DNA of 8,330 nucleotides, from contig JARHYV010000097.1 of the NCBI GenBank assembly GCA_029258495.1, forward strand, positions 1 to 8,330. The letters run 5' to 3'. The translations under genes were made by a program, and so were the position numbers. The stretch is from Faecousia sp. (GTDB lineage: Bacteria; Bacillota; Clostridia; Oscillospirales; Oscillospiraceae). This document shows positions 1 through 5,697 of this stretch, piece by piece. Positions within the stretch are counted from its first letter, which is position 1; every line of letters starts with the position of its first letter. The notes beneath the pieces are model-generated. The model made no database searches. It saw only the letters and a program-made list of their open reading frames with translations, and had not been told where the DNA came from.

Positions 1-356
1 GCCGCACCGCTGTCATCGCTGCTAACCTGCTGCGTGGCAAGCACAAGGTTGATTTCACCCCCAATGTTGATTGCGGCGATTATGTAATCATCATCAACAC
101 CGACAAGGCTGTTCTGACCGGCAACAAGGCAGAGCAGAAGATGTACTACCGTGTATCCGGCTGGATCGGTGGCCTGAAGGAGACCAAGGCTCGCGTAATG
201 ATGGAGAACCGTTCCGATTACGCTATGGAAGTTGCCGTTAAGGGCATGCTGCCCAAGAACACTCTGGGCCGCAACTGCATGGGCCGCCTGCACCTGTACA
301 AGGGCAGCGAGCATCCCCATGTTGCCCAGAAGCCCGAAGCTTGGACCCTGGACTAA
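1..356 (+). CDS. rplM: 50S ribosomal protein L13 (uL13), 5' end missing
   Basis: This is the C-terminal part of ribosomal protein L13, a large-subunit assembly protein that binds 23S rRNA. The frame is open from base 3 and gives 117 residues before TAA at 354-356. Family hallmarks seen are the stretch around LLRGKHKVDFTPNVDCGDY, then LTGNKAEQKMYYRVSGWIGG, the block VKGMLPKNTLGR, and the tail KGSEHPHVAQKPE. By comparison with usual L13 proteins of about 142-148 residues, roughly the first 25-30 residues lie left of the window. Codon choice is strongly biased, as expected for a highly expressed gene. It is followed after 16 bases by rpsI, the classic two-gene rplM-rpsI operon of bacteria. Identification is close to certain; only the start is unseen. 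Confidence 0.98.
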   Translation, partial: RTAVIAANLLRGKHKVDFTPNVDCGDYVIIINTDKAVLTGNKAEQKMYYRVSGWIGGLKETKARVMMENRSDYAMEVAVKGMLPKNTLGRNCMGRLHLYKGSEHPHVAQKPEAWTLD

Positions 357-372
357 TTGGAGGTAAGGAATT

Positions 373-777
373 ATGTACGAGAGCAAGAAGAAGTATTTCT
401 ACGGCACCGGTCGCCGTAAGTCCAGCGTCGCTCGTGTTCGCGTTTATGAGAACGGCACTGGCGCTATCACCATCAACGGCCGTGATATCGACAACTACTT
501 CGGTCTGGACACCCTGAAGCTGATCGTCCGTCAGCCCCTGGTTTCCACCGATATGCTGGGCAAGGTTGACGTTGTTGTCAACGTTTGCGGCGGCGGCGTT
601 ACCGGTCAGGCCGGCGCGATCCGTCACGGCATCTCCCGTGCTCTGCTGACCGCTAATGCAGAGTACCGTCCCACTCTGAAGGCTGCTGGTTTCCTGACCC
701 GCGACCCCAGAATGAAGGAAAGAAAGAAGTACGGCTTGAAGGCTGCACGTCGTGCACCTCAGTTCTCCAAGAGATAA
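373..777 (+). CDS. rpsI: 30S ribosomal protein S9 (uS9)
   Basis: Ribosomal protein S9 of the small subunit, whose C-terminal tail reaches towards the P-site tRNA. The 134-residue product has the normal length (about 130). It carries the N-terminal motif YGTGRRKSSVARV (residues 10-22), the central VNVCGGGVTGQAGAIRHGISRAL stretch (seen from about residue 69), the block LTRDPRMKERKKYGLKAARRAPQFSKR, and the conserved SKR terminus. The ATG at 373 is preceded by GGAGG at 359-363 with a 9-base spacer. It lies 16 bases after rplM and is cotranscribed with it; the operon ends in the strong hairpin 31 bases downstream. Nothing is unusual in the sequence. Confidence 0.99.
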   Translation: MYESKKKYFYGTGRRKSSVARVRVYENGTGAITINGRDIDNYFGLDTLKLIVRQPLVSTDMLGKVDVVVNVCGGGVTGQAGAIRHGISRALLTANAEYRPTLKAAGFLTRDPRMKERKKYGLKAARRAPQFSKR

Positions 778-807
778 TTTCTCTCTGGGACTTCTCAATC
801 ATGCACC

Positions 808-837
808 AAACCCCGGAAACTTCGGTTTCCGGGGTTT
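808..837 (+). terminator. Intrinsic terminator of the rplM-rpsI operon
   Basis: A perfect 13-base-pair stem (AAACCCCGGAAAC at 808-820 pairing with 825-837) is closed by a TTCG tetraloop and runs into five T residues. It sits 31 bases after the rpsI stop. On the opposite strand the hairpin ends in only three T residues, so it could be at most a weak terminator for the convergent gene ending at 896; no better terminator for that gene is visible. Confidence 0.96.
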
Positions 838-895
838 TTGTTTTCCGTTTTTTCATGCACAGGCTGACTTCAAATACCCGCTCTTCCATGTATAC

Positions 896-1330
896 TCAAT
901 GCAGCAGGGACTGAATTTGCAGGCAAACCGCATCCAAATCCGTTTCACCGGATACGACATGGATATCATGCACTTCTGAATCAAAGCATCCATGCTTATT
1001 TTCAAGCATCTTTTCTACCGGCGCAGGAAGTGTCCCACGCATCCGCTGGGCAAAGCGATCCTTGATCACAGCCAAATCAGCAGTCACAAGAACGCGCAGC
1101 GCATTTTCCGGTAAAAGCTGCAGGTGTTCTCTTTCTGCAATCACATAAATAATATGCCCGCCGGCTGTATCTGCAAGTTTCTTTTCAAACAATTTCTTCG
1201 CAATCGACTCATTTTTGGCAAGCCGAAGGTAATCCTTTCCCGCATATACCTCAGCGCCAAGCAAATCTTTCAGCTTGTCTGCAAGGGTGGATTTGCCCGT
1301 GCAGCTTTCTCCCATGATCCCGATAACCAT
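896..1330 (-). CDS. Small P-loop NTPase, kinase-like, substrate unknown
   Basis: A 144-residue protein that begins MVIGIMGESCTGKSTLADKL. Residues 7-15 form a Walker A motif (G7-ESCT-G12-K13-S14-T15) directly after the first beta strand, as in nucleotide and small-molecule kinases. Later features fit that fold: KDYLR at 32-36, a hydrophobic strand GHIIYVIAE near 58-66, RVLVTADL near 79-86, and an arginine-rich stretch DRFAQRMRG near 91-99 that may serve as a lid. No canonical Walker B DExx motif is evident and no substrate signature was recognised. The ATG at 1330 has AGGAG about 8 bases upstream and a consensus promoter close by. It is a single gene, convergent with rpsI and divergent from the sigma-factor unit, so context gives no pathway. 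Family assignment as P-loop kinase-like is firm; the biological role is unknown. Confidence 0.85.
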   Translation of the reverse strand: MVIGIMGESCTGKSTLADKLKDLLGAEVYAGKDYLRLAKNESIAKKLFEKKLADTAGGHIIYVIAEREHLQLLPENALRVLVTADLAVIKDRFAQRMRGTLPAPVEKMLENKHGCFDSEVHDIHVVSGETDLDAVCLQIQSLLH

Positions 1331-1363
1331 CGCAAATTCTCCTCTTTTCTTGAAATCGTTCTA

Positions 1364-1392
1364 ATTATACCAACCACATTTTCAAATGTCAA
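1364..1392 (-). promoter_or_regulatory. Consensus housekeeping promoter for the P-loop kinase gene
   Basis: On the minus strand, TTGACA (1387-1392) is followed by exactly 17 bases and TATAAT (1364-1369). Both hexamers match the SigA/sigma-70 consensus perfectly. Predicted transcription start is near 1357, giving a leader of about 26 bases that contains the AGGAG site before the ATG at 1330. This predicts strong constitutive transcription unless it is repressed. Confidence 0.9.
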
Positions 1393-1421
1393 TCGCACAT
1401 CCTATGTGGTGATCCCCCACG

Positions 1422-1445
1422 ATCCGTGATATCATATATCCGTGA
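1422..1445. repeat. Short direct repeat ATCCGTGA in the divergent intergenic region
   Basis: ATCCGTGA occurs at 1422-1429 and again at 1438-1445, starting 16 bases apart, with the A/T-rich tatcatat between. A small inverted pair GTGG/CCAC flanks 1406-1420 just upstream. The repeats lie between the two divergent promoters and could be half-sites for a regulator, but an 8-base repeat can also arise by chance. Confidence 0.35.
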
Positions 1446-1465
1446 GAAATTTTTCGATAAATGCA

Positions 1466-1491
1466 TGAACCTTTCGCCACACCAAGGCGTA
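1466..1491 (+). promoter_or_regulatory. Putative ECF-type promoter upstream of the sigma factor gene
   Basis: TGAACC at 1466-1471, a 16-base spacer, and CGTA at 1488-1491 resemble the promoters of Bacillus ECF sigma factors such as SigW (TGAAAC-N16/17-CGTA). Initiation about 7 bases on (near 1498-1500) would place the start just before the AAAGGAGG ribosome site at 1502-1509. That agrees with translation from 1518 rather than from the ATG at 1461, which would lie upstream of the transcript. ECF factors commonly transcribe their own operon, so this is a candidate autoregulatory promoter. No good housekeeping promoter was seen on this strand in 1331-1517. Confidence 0.6.
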
Positions 1492-1517
1492 TCTGTATAC
1501 GAAAGGAGGCGGAGCGG

Positions 1518-2009
1518 ATGCTAGACCCCTACATTCAAAAATACGGTCGGCGGCTATACGGTTTCTGTCTTACGCTTTGTGCCAACCGGTTCGATGCAGA
1601 TGACCTCTATCAAACCACTTGGCTCAAGGCTATGGAGCATTTTGATCAGTATCAAAAGGATCTCCCCTTTGAGCCGTGGCTGACTCGGATCTGCGTCAAT
1701 ACATACCGGAGTCGATTGCGAAGGATCGCCCGAAGTCCTATCTTTGACGCCTTTCGCAGCGACGAAGAAAAAACGCTTGTGCTGAATCAGACGCCGTCAC
1801 CGGAGGCCGAGGATTATTCTGCACTCCATGCGGCGATCGATCGCCTGCCTGACAAGCTGCGACTGACCGTGCTGCTGTTTTATTTCGAAGAAGAAGATAT
1901 TGCATCCATATCCGCTATTTTGAACATTCCACCCGGAACTGTGAAATCCCGGCTGAACAAAGCCCGAAAAAAACTAAAGGAGGCGTTGCAGAATGAACCC
2001 GATCTATGA
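1518..2009 (+). CDS. ECF-type (sigma-70 family) RNA polymerase sigma factor
   Basis: A 163-residue alternative sigma factor that directs RNA polymerase to a specific promoter set. Sigma region 2 covers about residues 8-72, with the core-binding motif DADDLYQTTWLKA (26-38) and FEPWLTRICVNTYRSRLRR (51-69). A short linker (71-103) leads to region 4 (about 104-158), where DIASISAILNIPPGTVKSRL (127-146) is the helix-turn-helix that reads the -35 element. The length and two-domain layout are typical of ECF factors. The frame opens at an ATG at 1461, but ATG 1518 has AAAGGAGG (1502-1509) 8 bases upstream and fits the promoter, so it is preferred. Its end overlaps the next gene by 17 bases, indicating translational coupling with two membrane proteins that probably control it. 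Confidence 0.93.
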   Translation: MLDPYIQKYGRRLYGFCLTLCANRFDADDLYQTTWLKAMEHFDQYQKDLPFEPWLTRICVNTYRSRLRRIARSPIFDAFRSDEEKTLVLNQTPSPEAEDYSALHAAIDRLPDKLRLTVLLFYFEEEDIASISAILNIPPGTVKSRLNKARKKLKEALQNEPDL

Positions 2010-2268
2010 TTTTGAAACAGCCGTCCCACCCCCTCTAAATGAGGCTGTTCTGCAGCAGATCGCAAAACAAAAGCAATCACAGCTGCAAATTGCCCTATTA
2101 GCCATATCAAGCATATTGATTTTAACCGCATTTACCCTACTGGGTCTGGCCGCCGCGCCATTTTATCCATTGCTTGCATGGGTATTCTTTCTCAATGTCG
2201 CAGTAACCACGATCGGCAGCGGCGCCGCTGCAATCATTTACACGGAAAGGAAAAGGTGTCTTGTATGA
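1993..2268 (+). CDS. Small two-helix membrane protein, candidate anti-sigma factor
   Basis: A 91-residue protein with a cytoplasmic-looking N-terminus of about 30 residues (MNPIYDFETAVPPPLNEAVL..., ending in the basic, glutamine-rich KQKQSQ). Two hydrophobic helices follow at about 31-53 and 58-82, then a short basic tail TERKRCLV. The positive-inside rule puts both ends in the cytoplasm. The ATG at 1993 has a full AAAGGAGG at 1976-1983 with a 9-base spacer; the gene overlaps the sigma gene by 17 bases and the next gene by the 4 bases ATGA. Placement and architecture recall YxlC of the Bacillus SigY operon, a small membrane protein that takes part in sigma control. I infer that the N-terminal segment may bind the sigma factor; no zinc-binding anti-sigma motif (HxxxCxxC) is present. 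Function is not proven by sequence. Confidence 0.8.
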   Translation: MNPIYDFETAVPPPLNEAVLQQIAKQKQSQLQIALLAISSILILTAFTLLGLAAAPFYPLLAWVFFLNVAVTTIGSGAAAIIYTERKRCLV

Positions 2269-3605
2269 ACAGCATGATTATGATGTTTCTACCCATTTTT
2301 CTACTTGTAATTCTCATCCCCATTTTCATCGGGATCTATGTATTCCGAGATGCCAAGCGGCGGAACATGAATGCACTGCTGTGGACGCTGATGGCGATCC
2401 TGGTTCCCGGGCTTTTCGGTTTCCTGATTTATCTGCTGATCCGAGGGAATTATTCAGACCTGCACTGCCCCCAGTGTGACACCCCCGTAGAGCAGGATTT
2501 TATCGTCTGCTCGAATTGCGGTGCCAAACTGAAACCAACCTGCCCTAACTGCGGTCGGGCAGTAGACGGGGTCTGGAAGATCTGCCCCCATTGCGCCCAG
2601 CCTCTGCCGGAACACCAGAGCGTGACCCCTCCCGTCCATAAGAAAGACAAGCATCTATGGAAAATCCTTTTGATTGTACTGCTCATCCCGCTGATCCTAC
2701 TGGCATTCATTTTCCTAGGGAACTTTATCTTCACAGGTGTGGGCGGCTCCAGCAGTTTCCGCGAGGATGCCCGGGAGGATTACTTTTCCGCGCAGCCTGA
2801 ACCGCAAATCAGTGATCGGATCTCTTCTTGGCTGAATACCGTGGACGAAACAAGAGATCTGGATCGTGCCTATGCGCTGCAATACACAAAACAGGTCGAC
2901 CGCAATACCTATCAGCATTACTTTCTGGTTCATGCCCCCGGCACATACGACAATTCCAAGAGCGGAATACAGCTGTCTGAACGGCTATTCGGCGCAACTG
3001 CTCAGCTGAATGTGGGATGGACAGGATATAACGACGGTCTGTACAGCATCATGATGACCAGTTCAAAAGAAAAGAGCAACCTAAAAATCGTTCGGGACGG
3101 GAAAACGCTGCCCTGCACCACCATCTCCGTTGACTTCAATCCCACCTTATATCTGAACGAGCCAAGCCTTCCCTACGCAGATGGTGACCCCTTTGCAGGC
3201 GGCAGGATCATCCCCGAAAAGATGACCATCCTTCAGGCAACAGAAAACGGCGAGCAGATGGTTTCTGAGTTCACACAATGGGAAACGGATGAGATGCATC
3301 GGCTTTTATCCGTCATCGAAAATGCCCCCTATGTGAAACTCAGCGATCCGATCTACAAAGAGATCACCACCAACGATTTTAAGGAACTGCACGACGGATA
3401 CACGATAATCATCGAATTGCCTGTCCAGAAGGATCAGCCAGACCATCCGGACACAATCGCCTGCCACGCTGTCAAACGAAACAGCAAATACTATCTGATC
3501 GACGATCACGATGACAAAGGACACTATATCCGCAAGATCGATAAAGGAACTTATGCCTATCTGGAATCCCGATTTACCGGGATGAGCACCACTCCTGATG
3601 CATGA
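2265..3605 (+). CDS. Zinc-ribbon membrane protein with large C-terminal domain, candidate sensor/regulator of the sigma factor
   Basis: A 446-residue protein starting at ATG 2265, chosen because AAGGTG lies 6 bases upstream and the ATG overlaps the previous stop (ATGA); an upstream in-frame ATG at 2178 would bury the start within the preceding gene. Helices lie at about 7-27 and 37-59, separated by the basic loop RDAKRRNMN, a layout like PLDc_N domains. Two zinc ribbons follow, with cysteine pairs C68/C71 and C82/C85, then C93/C96 and C107/C110. After a basic linker (HKKDKH) comes a third helix (about 131-155) and a C-terminal domain of about 290 residues, probably outside the membrane, with two cysteines (C284, C400) that could form a disulfide. 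I do not recognise that domain. PLDc_N proteins YxlD/YxlE restrain SigY in Bacillus, so a regulatory role here is plausible but inferred. The unit ends at a strong terminator. Confidence 0.85.
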   Translation: MNSMIMMFLPIFLLVILIPIFIGIYVFRDAKRRNMNALLWTLMAILVPGLFGFLIYLLIRGNYSDLHCPQCDTPVEQDFIVCSNCGAKLKPTCPNCGRAVDGVWKICPHCAQPLPEHQSVTPPVHKKDKHLWKILLIVLLIPLILLAFIFLGNFIFTGVGGSSSFREDAREDYFSAQPEPQISDRISSWLNTVDETRDLDRAYALQYTKQVDRNTYQHYFLVHAPGTYDNSKSGIQLSERLFGATAQLNVGWTGYNDGLYSIMMTSSKEKSNLKIVRDGKTLPCTTISVDFNPTLYLNEPSLPYADGDPFAGGRIIPEKMTILQATENGEQMVSEFTQWETDEMHRLLSVIENAPYVKLSDPIYKEITTNDFKELHDGYTIIIELPVQKDQPDHPDTIACHAVKRNSKYYLIDDHDDKGHYIRKIDKGTYAYLESRFTGMSTTPDA

Positions 3606-3631
3606 ATTCAGTAACGCTCTGTAATGCACAC

Positions 3632-3671
3632 AAATCCGGACACTGCACAATGGTGTGGTGTCCGGATTTTT
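3632..3671 (+). terminator. Intrinsic terminator of the sigma factor operon
   Basis: A 12-base-pair stem (AAATCCGGACAC at 3632-3643 pairing with 3658-3669), a 14-base loop, then a run of T residues at 3667-3671. It starts 26 bases after the stop of the zinc-ribbon protein gene. Of the 233-base gap 3606-3838 it fills the left part; the right part holds the opposing opp terminator, and I see no gene in the gap. Confidence 0.92.
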
Positions 3672-3740
3672 CGTGCTATCACAATATCATAATGTATGCA
3701 TTCATGCTCCCGACCTCCGGCTGCGCATACAGCCATATGG

Positions 3741-3775
3741 AAAAAGGGCAGCTGTGCCGGAGCACAGCCGCCCTT
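3741..3775 (-). terminator. Intrinsic terminator of the opp operon
   Basis: Read on the minus strand, the stem AAGGGC-(mismatch)-GCTGTGC, a 4-base loop TCCG, then GCACAGC-(mismatch)-GCCCTT runs into five T residues. It lies about 63 bases beyond the oppA stop codon and faces the sigma operon terminator, so the two convergent units are insulated from each other. Confidence 0.93.
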
Positions 3776-3838
3776 CCGGAGGAACAATTTTATATCCAGA
3801 GCGTCAAAACCCGCGCTGATGGAATATCTCAGTTTTAA

Positions 3839-5623
3839 TCAAGGCAGCAGCGGCTCATTGATATTCCAGCTGACATAATAGGTACCGATCAGACCCACGC
3901 AATTAAACTCCTCGCCATACTGCTCCTTCAGGGTGACGATTTCATTCGTGGGAACATCATCGATCAGCAGCCAATCACCGTTTTTGAAATTGGTCAGCAT
4001 ATTGTTTGTGTCACTGGACAGGTGGAACTTGATCTGCTCCATGGTCACTTCGTTTGCAGCGTGGTAGTTGGGGTTCTTTTTCAGAGTGATCACAGAGTCA
4101 TGCTCCCACCCTTCCATGGTATACGCGCCATTGCCGATATAGCTGGCAGGGTTGGTCGCCCAAGCCTCGTTGGTGCACACATCCTCGCGAACCGGGAAGA
4201 ATGTGGGGAATGCCAGCAGCTGATTCCAATAAGGAACATCATTCTTCAGCGTGACTGCAAGGGTCTTATCATCCACTGCCTCCACCTTGAGATCATCGGG
4301 GTGTCCCTGAACGATCTCCAGCAGATAGTTGTAATCAGCACCAAGCGCAGTAGATGCTGCGCGCTTCCACGCAAAGGCAAAATCACCGGCGGTCAGAGCC
4401 ACACCATCAGACCACTTCAGACCATCCTTCAGGGTGTAGGTATAGGTCACTGTACCGTCATCGTTCATGACACCTTCCGGCAGCTCGGTAGCGCAGTCCG
4501 GCACAACAACCAGTTTCCCGTCCTGATCCTGCTCCCACTTTGCCAGTCCTGCAAACATATGGCTGATCAGAGTACCGCCGTCAACGGTGGAGTTCAGCGC
4601 AGGATCCAGTGTATCCGGCTCGGACGCAATGCACACAGAGATGCTATCCGTCTTGCCATTGATGTTGGTCTTACTGAAATACTTTGCGCCAAGCGGATTG
4701 CTGTAAAAGCCCTTCACGGAGTCGTCCAGCATATAAATATCCGTATTGAAATACAGCGGAACAATGCAGCCGGAGTCCATGATCATATCTTCTGCCATGT
4801 GCATCATTGTATAACGCTTTTCAATGTCTGTGCACTCTTTGATACGGGAGATCAGCACATCGTAGGTTTCCGCCCAAGTGCCATTTTCAACTTTAATATC
4901 ATAGCCTAGTCCGGTCAGATCCAGATTATAGATCTTAAGGGCTGCATGGTCACCCTTGCCGAACTGGATATCGTTATTGCCGGAGGCTGTTGTCCACATA
5001 TCCAGGAAACTGATGGGATCGTTGTAGTCCGCCGTCCAGCCGTTACGGGCGATGGAATAATCACCGGCTTTACGGGTGTTCAAGAAGGTGTTCCACTCCT
5101 GATTTTCCAAATTCAGTGTGATGCCAATGGATGCAAGGGTCGCTGAGAGATACTCACCGATCGCCTTGTGGCTGTCAGAGGTATTGTACAGATAAGTCAA
5201 AACCGGAAAATCCGTGAATTTGCCTGTGCTTTCATCATAGGGATAGTACTTTTTCAGAGTCTCGACTGCCTGAGAGAAATTATTCTCGTATGCATCTTTG
5301 GAAACATCATAATAGCCGGTGAATTCGTTGGAGCCTGCATTCTCATAGAACTGGCTGCCGTCCGCATCCGTCATGCCCGTTGCAACAAAGGAAGATGCCG
5401 GCAGCTGACCTGCCTGAGTGACCTGTTCGACAATATAGTTTCGATCCAGCAGCAGAGAAATTGCCCGGCGGATCTCCGCCTCTGCAACCGCCTTCTCTTC
5501 TGCGCTCATCTGAGAAGAAACGGACTCCTGTGATGGACCGGAGGGATCGGCTGCGGATTGACCGCAGGCTGCCATACTCAATACCATAGTTGCAGCCAGT
5601 AACATTGCAAATAGTTTTTTCAT
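3839..5623 (-). CDS. oppA: Peptide ABC transporter substrate-binding lipoprotein, circularly permuted
   Basis: Binding component of the oligopeptide transporter, 594 residues, anchored outside the membrane. The ATG at 5623 has AAAGGAA 8 bases upstream; the frame extends to a TTG at 5659 without its own site. Residues 1-19 are a lipoprotein signal ending SMAA before Cys20, then a linker rich in S, A, E. Residue order then departs from the family (SBP_bac_5): RRAISLLLDRN (52-62), normally past mid-protein, comes first. Domain-III-type sequence follows (QEWNTFLNTRKAGDY, ARNGWTADYNDPISFLDMW near 193-210), then the usual C-terminal ending PLYFNTDIY and GFYSNPLGAKYF. After a linker, ISVCIASEPDTLDP (328-341), normally the mature N-terminus, begins the second half, with the family signature TVTYTYTLKDGLKWSDG at about 391-407. 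The protein ends GTYYVSWNINEPLLP, where RRAIS would normally follow. Both halves look complete. It lies last in the operon, 74 bases after oppF. Confidence 0.93.
   Translation of the reverse strand: MKKLFAMLLAATMVLSMAACGQSAADPSGPSQESVSSQMSAEEKAVAEAEIRRAISLLLDRNYIVEQVTQAGQLPASSFVATGMTDADGSQFYENAGSNEFTGYYDVSKDAYENNFSQAVETLKKYYPYDESTGKFTDFPVLTYLYNTSDSHKAIGEYLSATLASIGITLNLENQEWNTFLNTRKAGDYSIARNGWTADYNDPISFLDMWTTASGNNDIQFGKGDHAALKIYNLDLTGLGYDIKVENGTWAETYDVLISRIKECTDIEKRYTMMHMAEDMIMDSGCIVPLYFNTDIYMLDDSVKGFYSNPLGAKYFSKTNINGKTDSISVCIASEPDTLDPALNSTVDGGTLISHMFAGLAKWEQDQDGKLVVVPDCATELPEGVMNDDGTVTYTYTLKDGLKWSDGVALTAGDFAFAWKRAASTALGADYNYLLEIVQGHPDDLKVEAVDDKTLAVTLKNDVPYWNQLLAFPTFFPVREDVCTNEAWATNPASYIGNGAYTMEGWEHDSVITLKKNPNYHAANEVTMEQIKFHLSSDTNNMLTNFKNGDWLLIDDVPTNEIVTLKEQYGEEFNCVGLIGTYYVSWNINEPLLP
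4643..4672 (-). other. Permutation junction inside oppA
   Basis: These codons encode the linker KTNINGKTDS (residues 318-327 of the 594-residue protein). It joins the family's normal C-terminal end (GFYSNPLGAKYFS) to its normal mature N-terminal start (ISVCIASEPDTLDP). The linker carries no remnant of a second signal peptide or lipobox and no frame change. Segment A is encoded by about 5470-4673 and segment B by 4642-3842; each is about 266-267 residues. Confidence 0.8.
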
Positions 5624-5656
5624 TGAACATGTTCCTTTCTTATTGATTTTATCATT

Positions 5657-5692
5657 CAAATCCGCTGCCGGAACAATCCGGTACGCGATTTG
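5657..5692 (-). promoter_or_regulatory. Intercistronic hairpin between oppF and oppA
   Basis: On the minus strand CAAATC and GATTTG form the base of an imperfect stem, with CCGGA/TCCGG (5677-5681 with 5668-5672) around a 4-base loop at the top and a few pairs between. It lies just after the oppF stop and before the oppA ribosome site, and no T-run follows, so it is not a standard terminator. A likely role is mRNA processing or stabilisation that lets the binding protein be made in excess of the transporter. A weak -35/-10-like pair (TTGTTC, GATAAA) overlaps it, so a separate weak oppA promoter cannot be excluded. Confidence 0.5.
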
Positions 5693-5697
5693 AGCAC

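Noticed and set aside
238..798. 186-codon minus-strand open frame over rplM/rpsI
   Set aside because: It is a shadow of highly biased ribosomal protein codons; no start signal and no protein-like features.
1461..1517. Longer sigma factor N-terminus starting at ATG 1461
   Set aside because: The extra 19 residues fall on the promoter-like elements and lack a ribosome site, whereas ATG 1518 has AAAGGAGG at good spacing and gives a standard ECF length.
2178..2264. Extended start for the zinc-ribbon protein
   Set aside because: The extension overlaps the preceding gene by 91 bases in another frame and is not hydrophobic or domain-like; ATG 2265 has a ribosome site and ATGA coupling.
3672..3740. 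Possible small gene or RNA between the two convergent terminators
   Set aside because: Short open frames here lack ribosome sites and no promoter or further structure was visible.
4022..4909. Long plus-strand open frame (295 codons) inside oppA
   Set aside because: It is antisense to a well-supported gene, has no ribosome site, and its translation has no recognisable domain; it arises from codon bias of oppA.
3839..5623. oppA as two separate genes or a frameshifted pseudogene
   Set aside because: There is a single uninterrupted frame with no internal stop or new ribosome site at the junction, and both halves keep conserved family motifs.
5624..5659. Upstream TTG start of oppA adding 12 residues
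   Set aside because: It would put charged residues before the lipoprotein signal and would include the ribosome site of the ATG at 5623.
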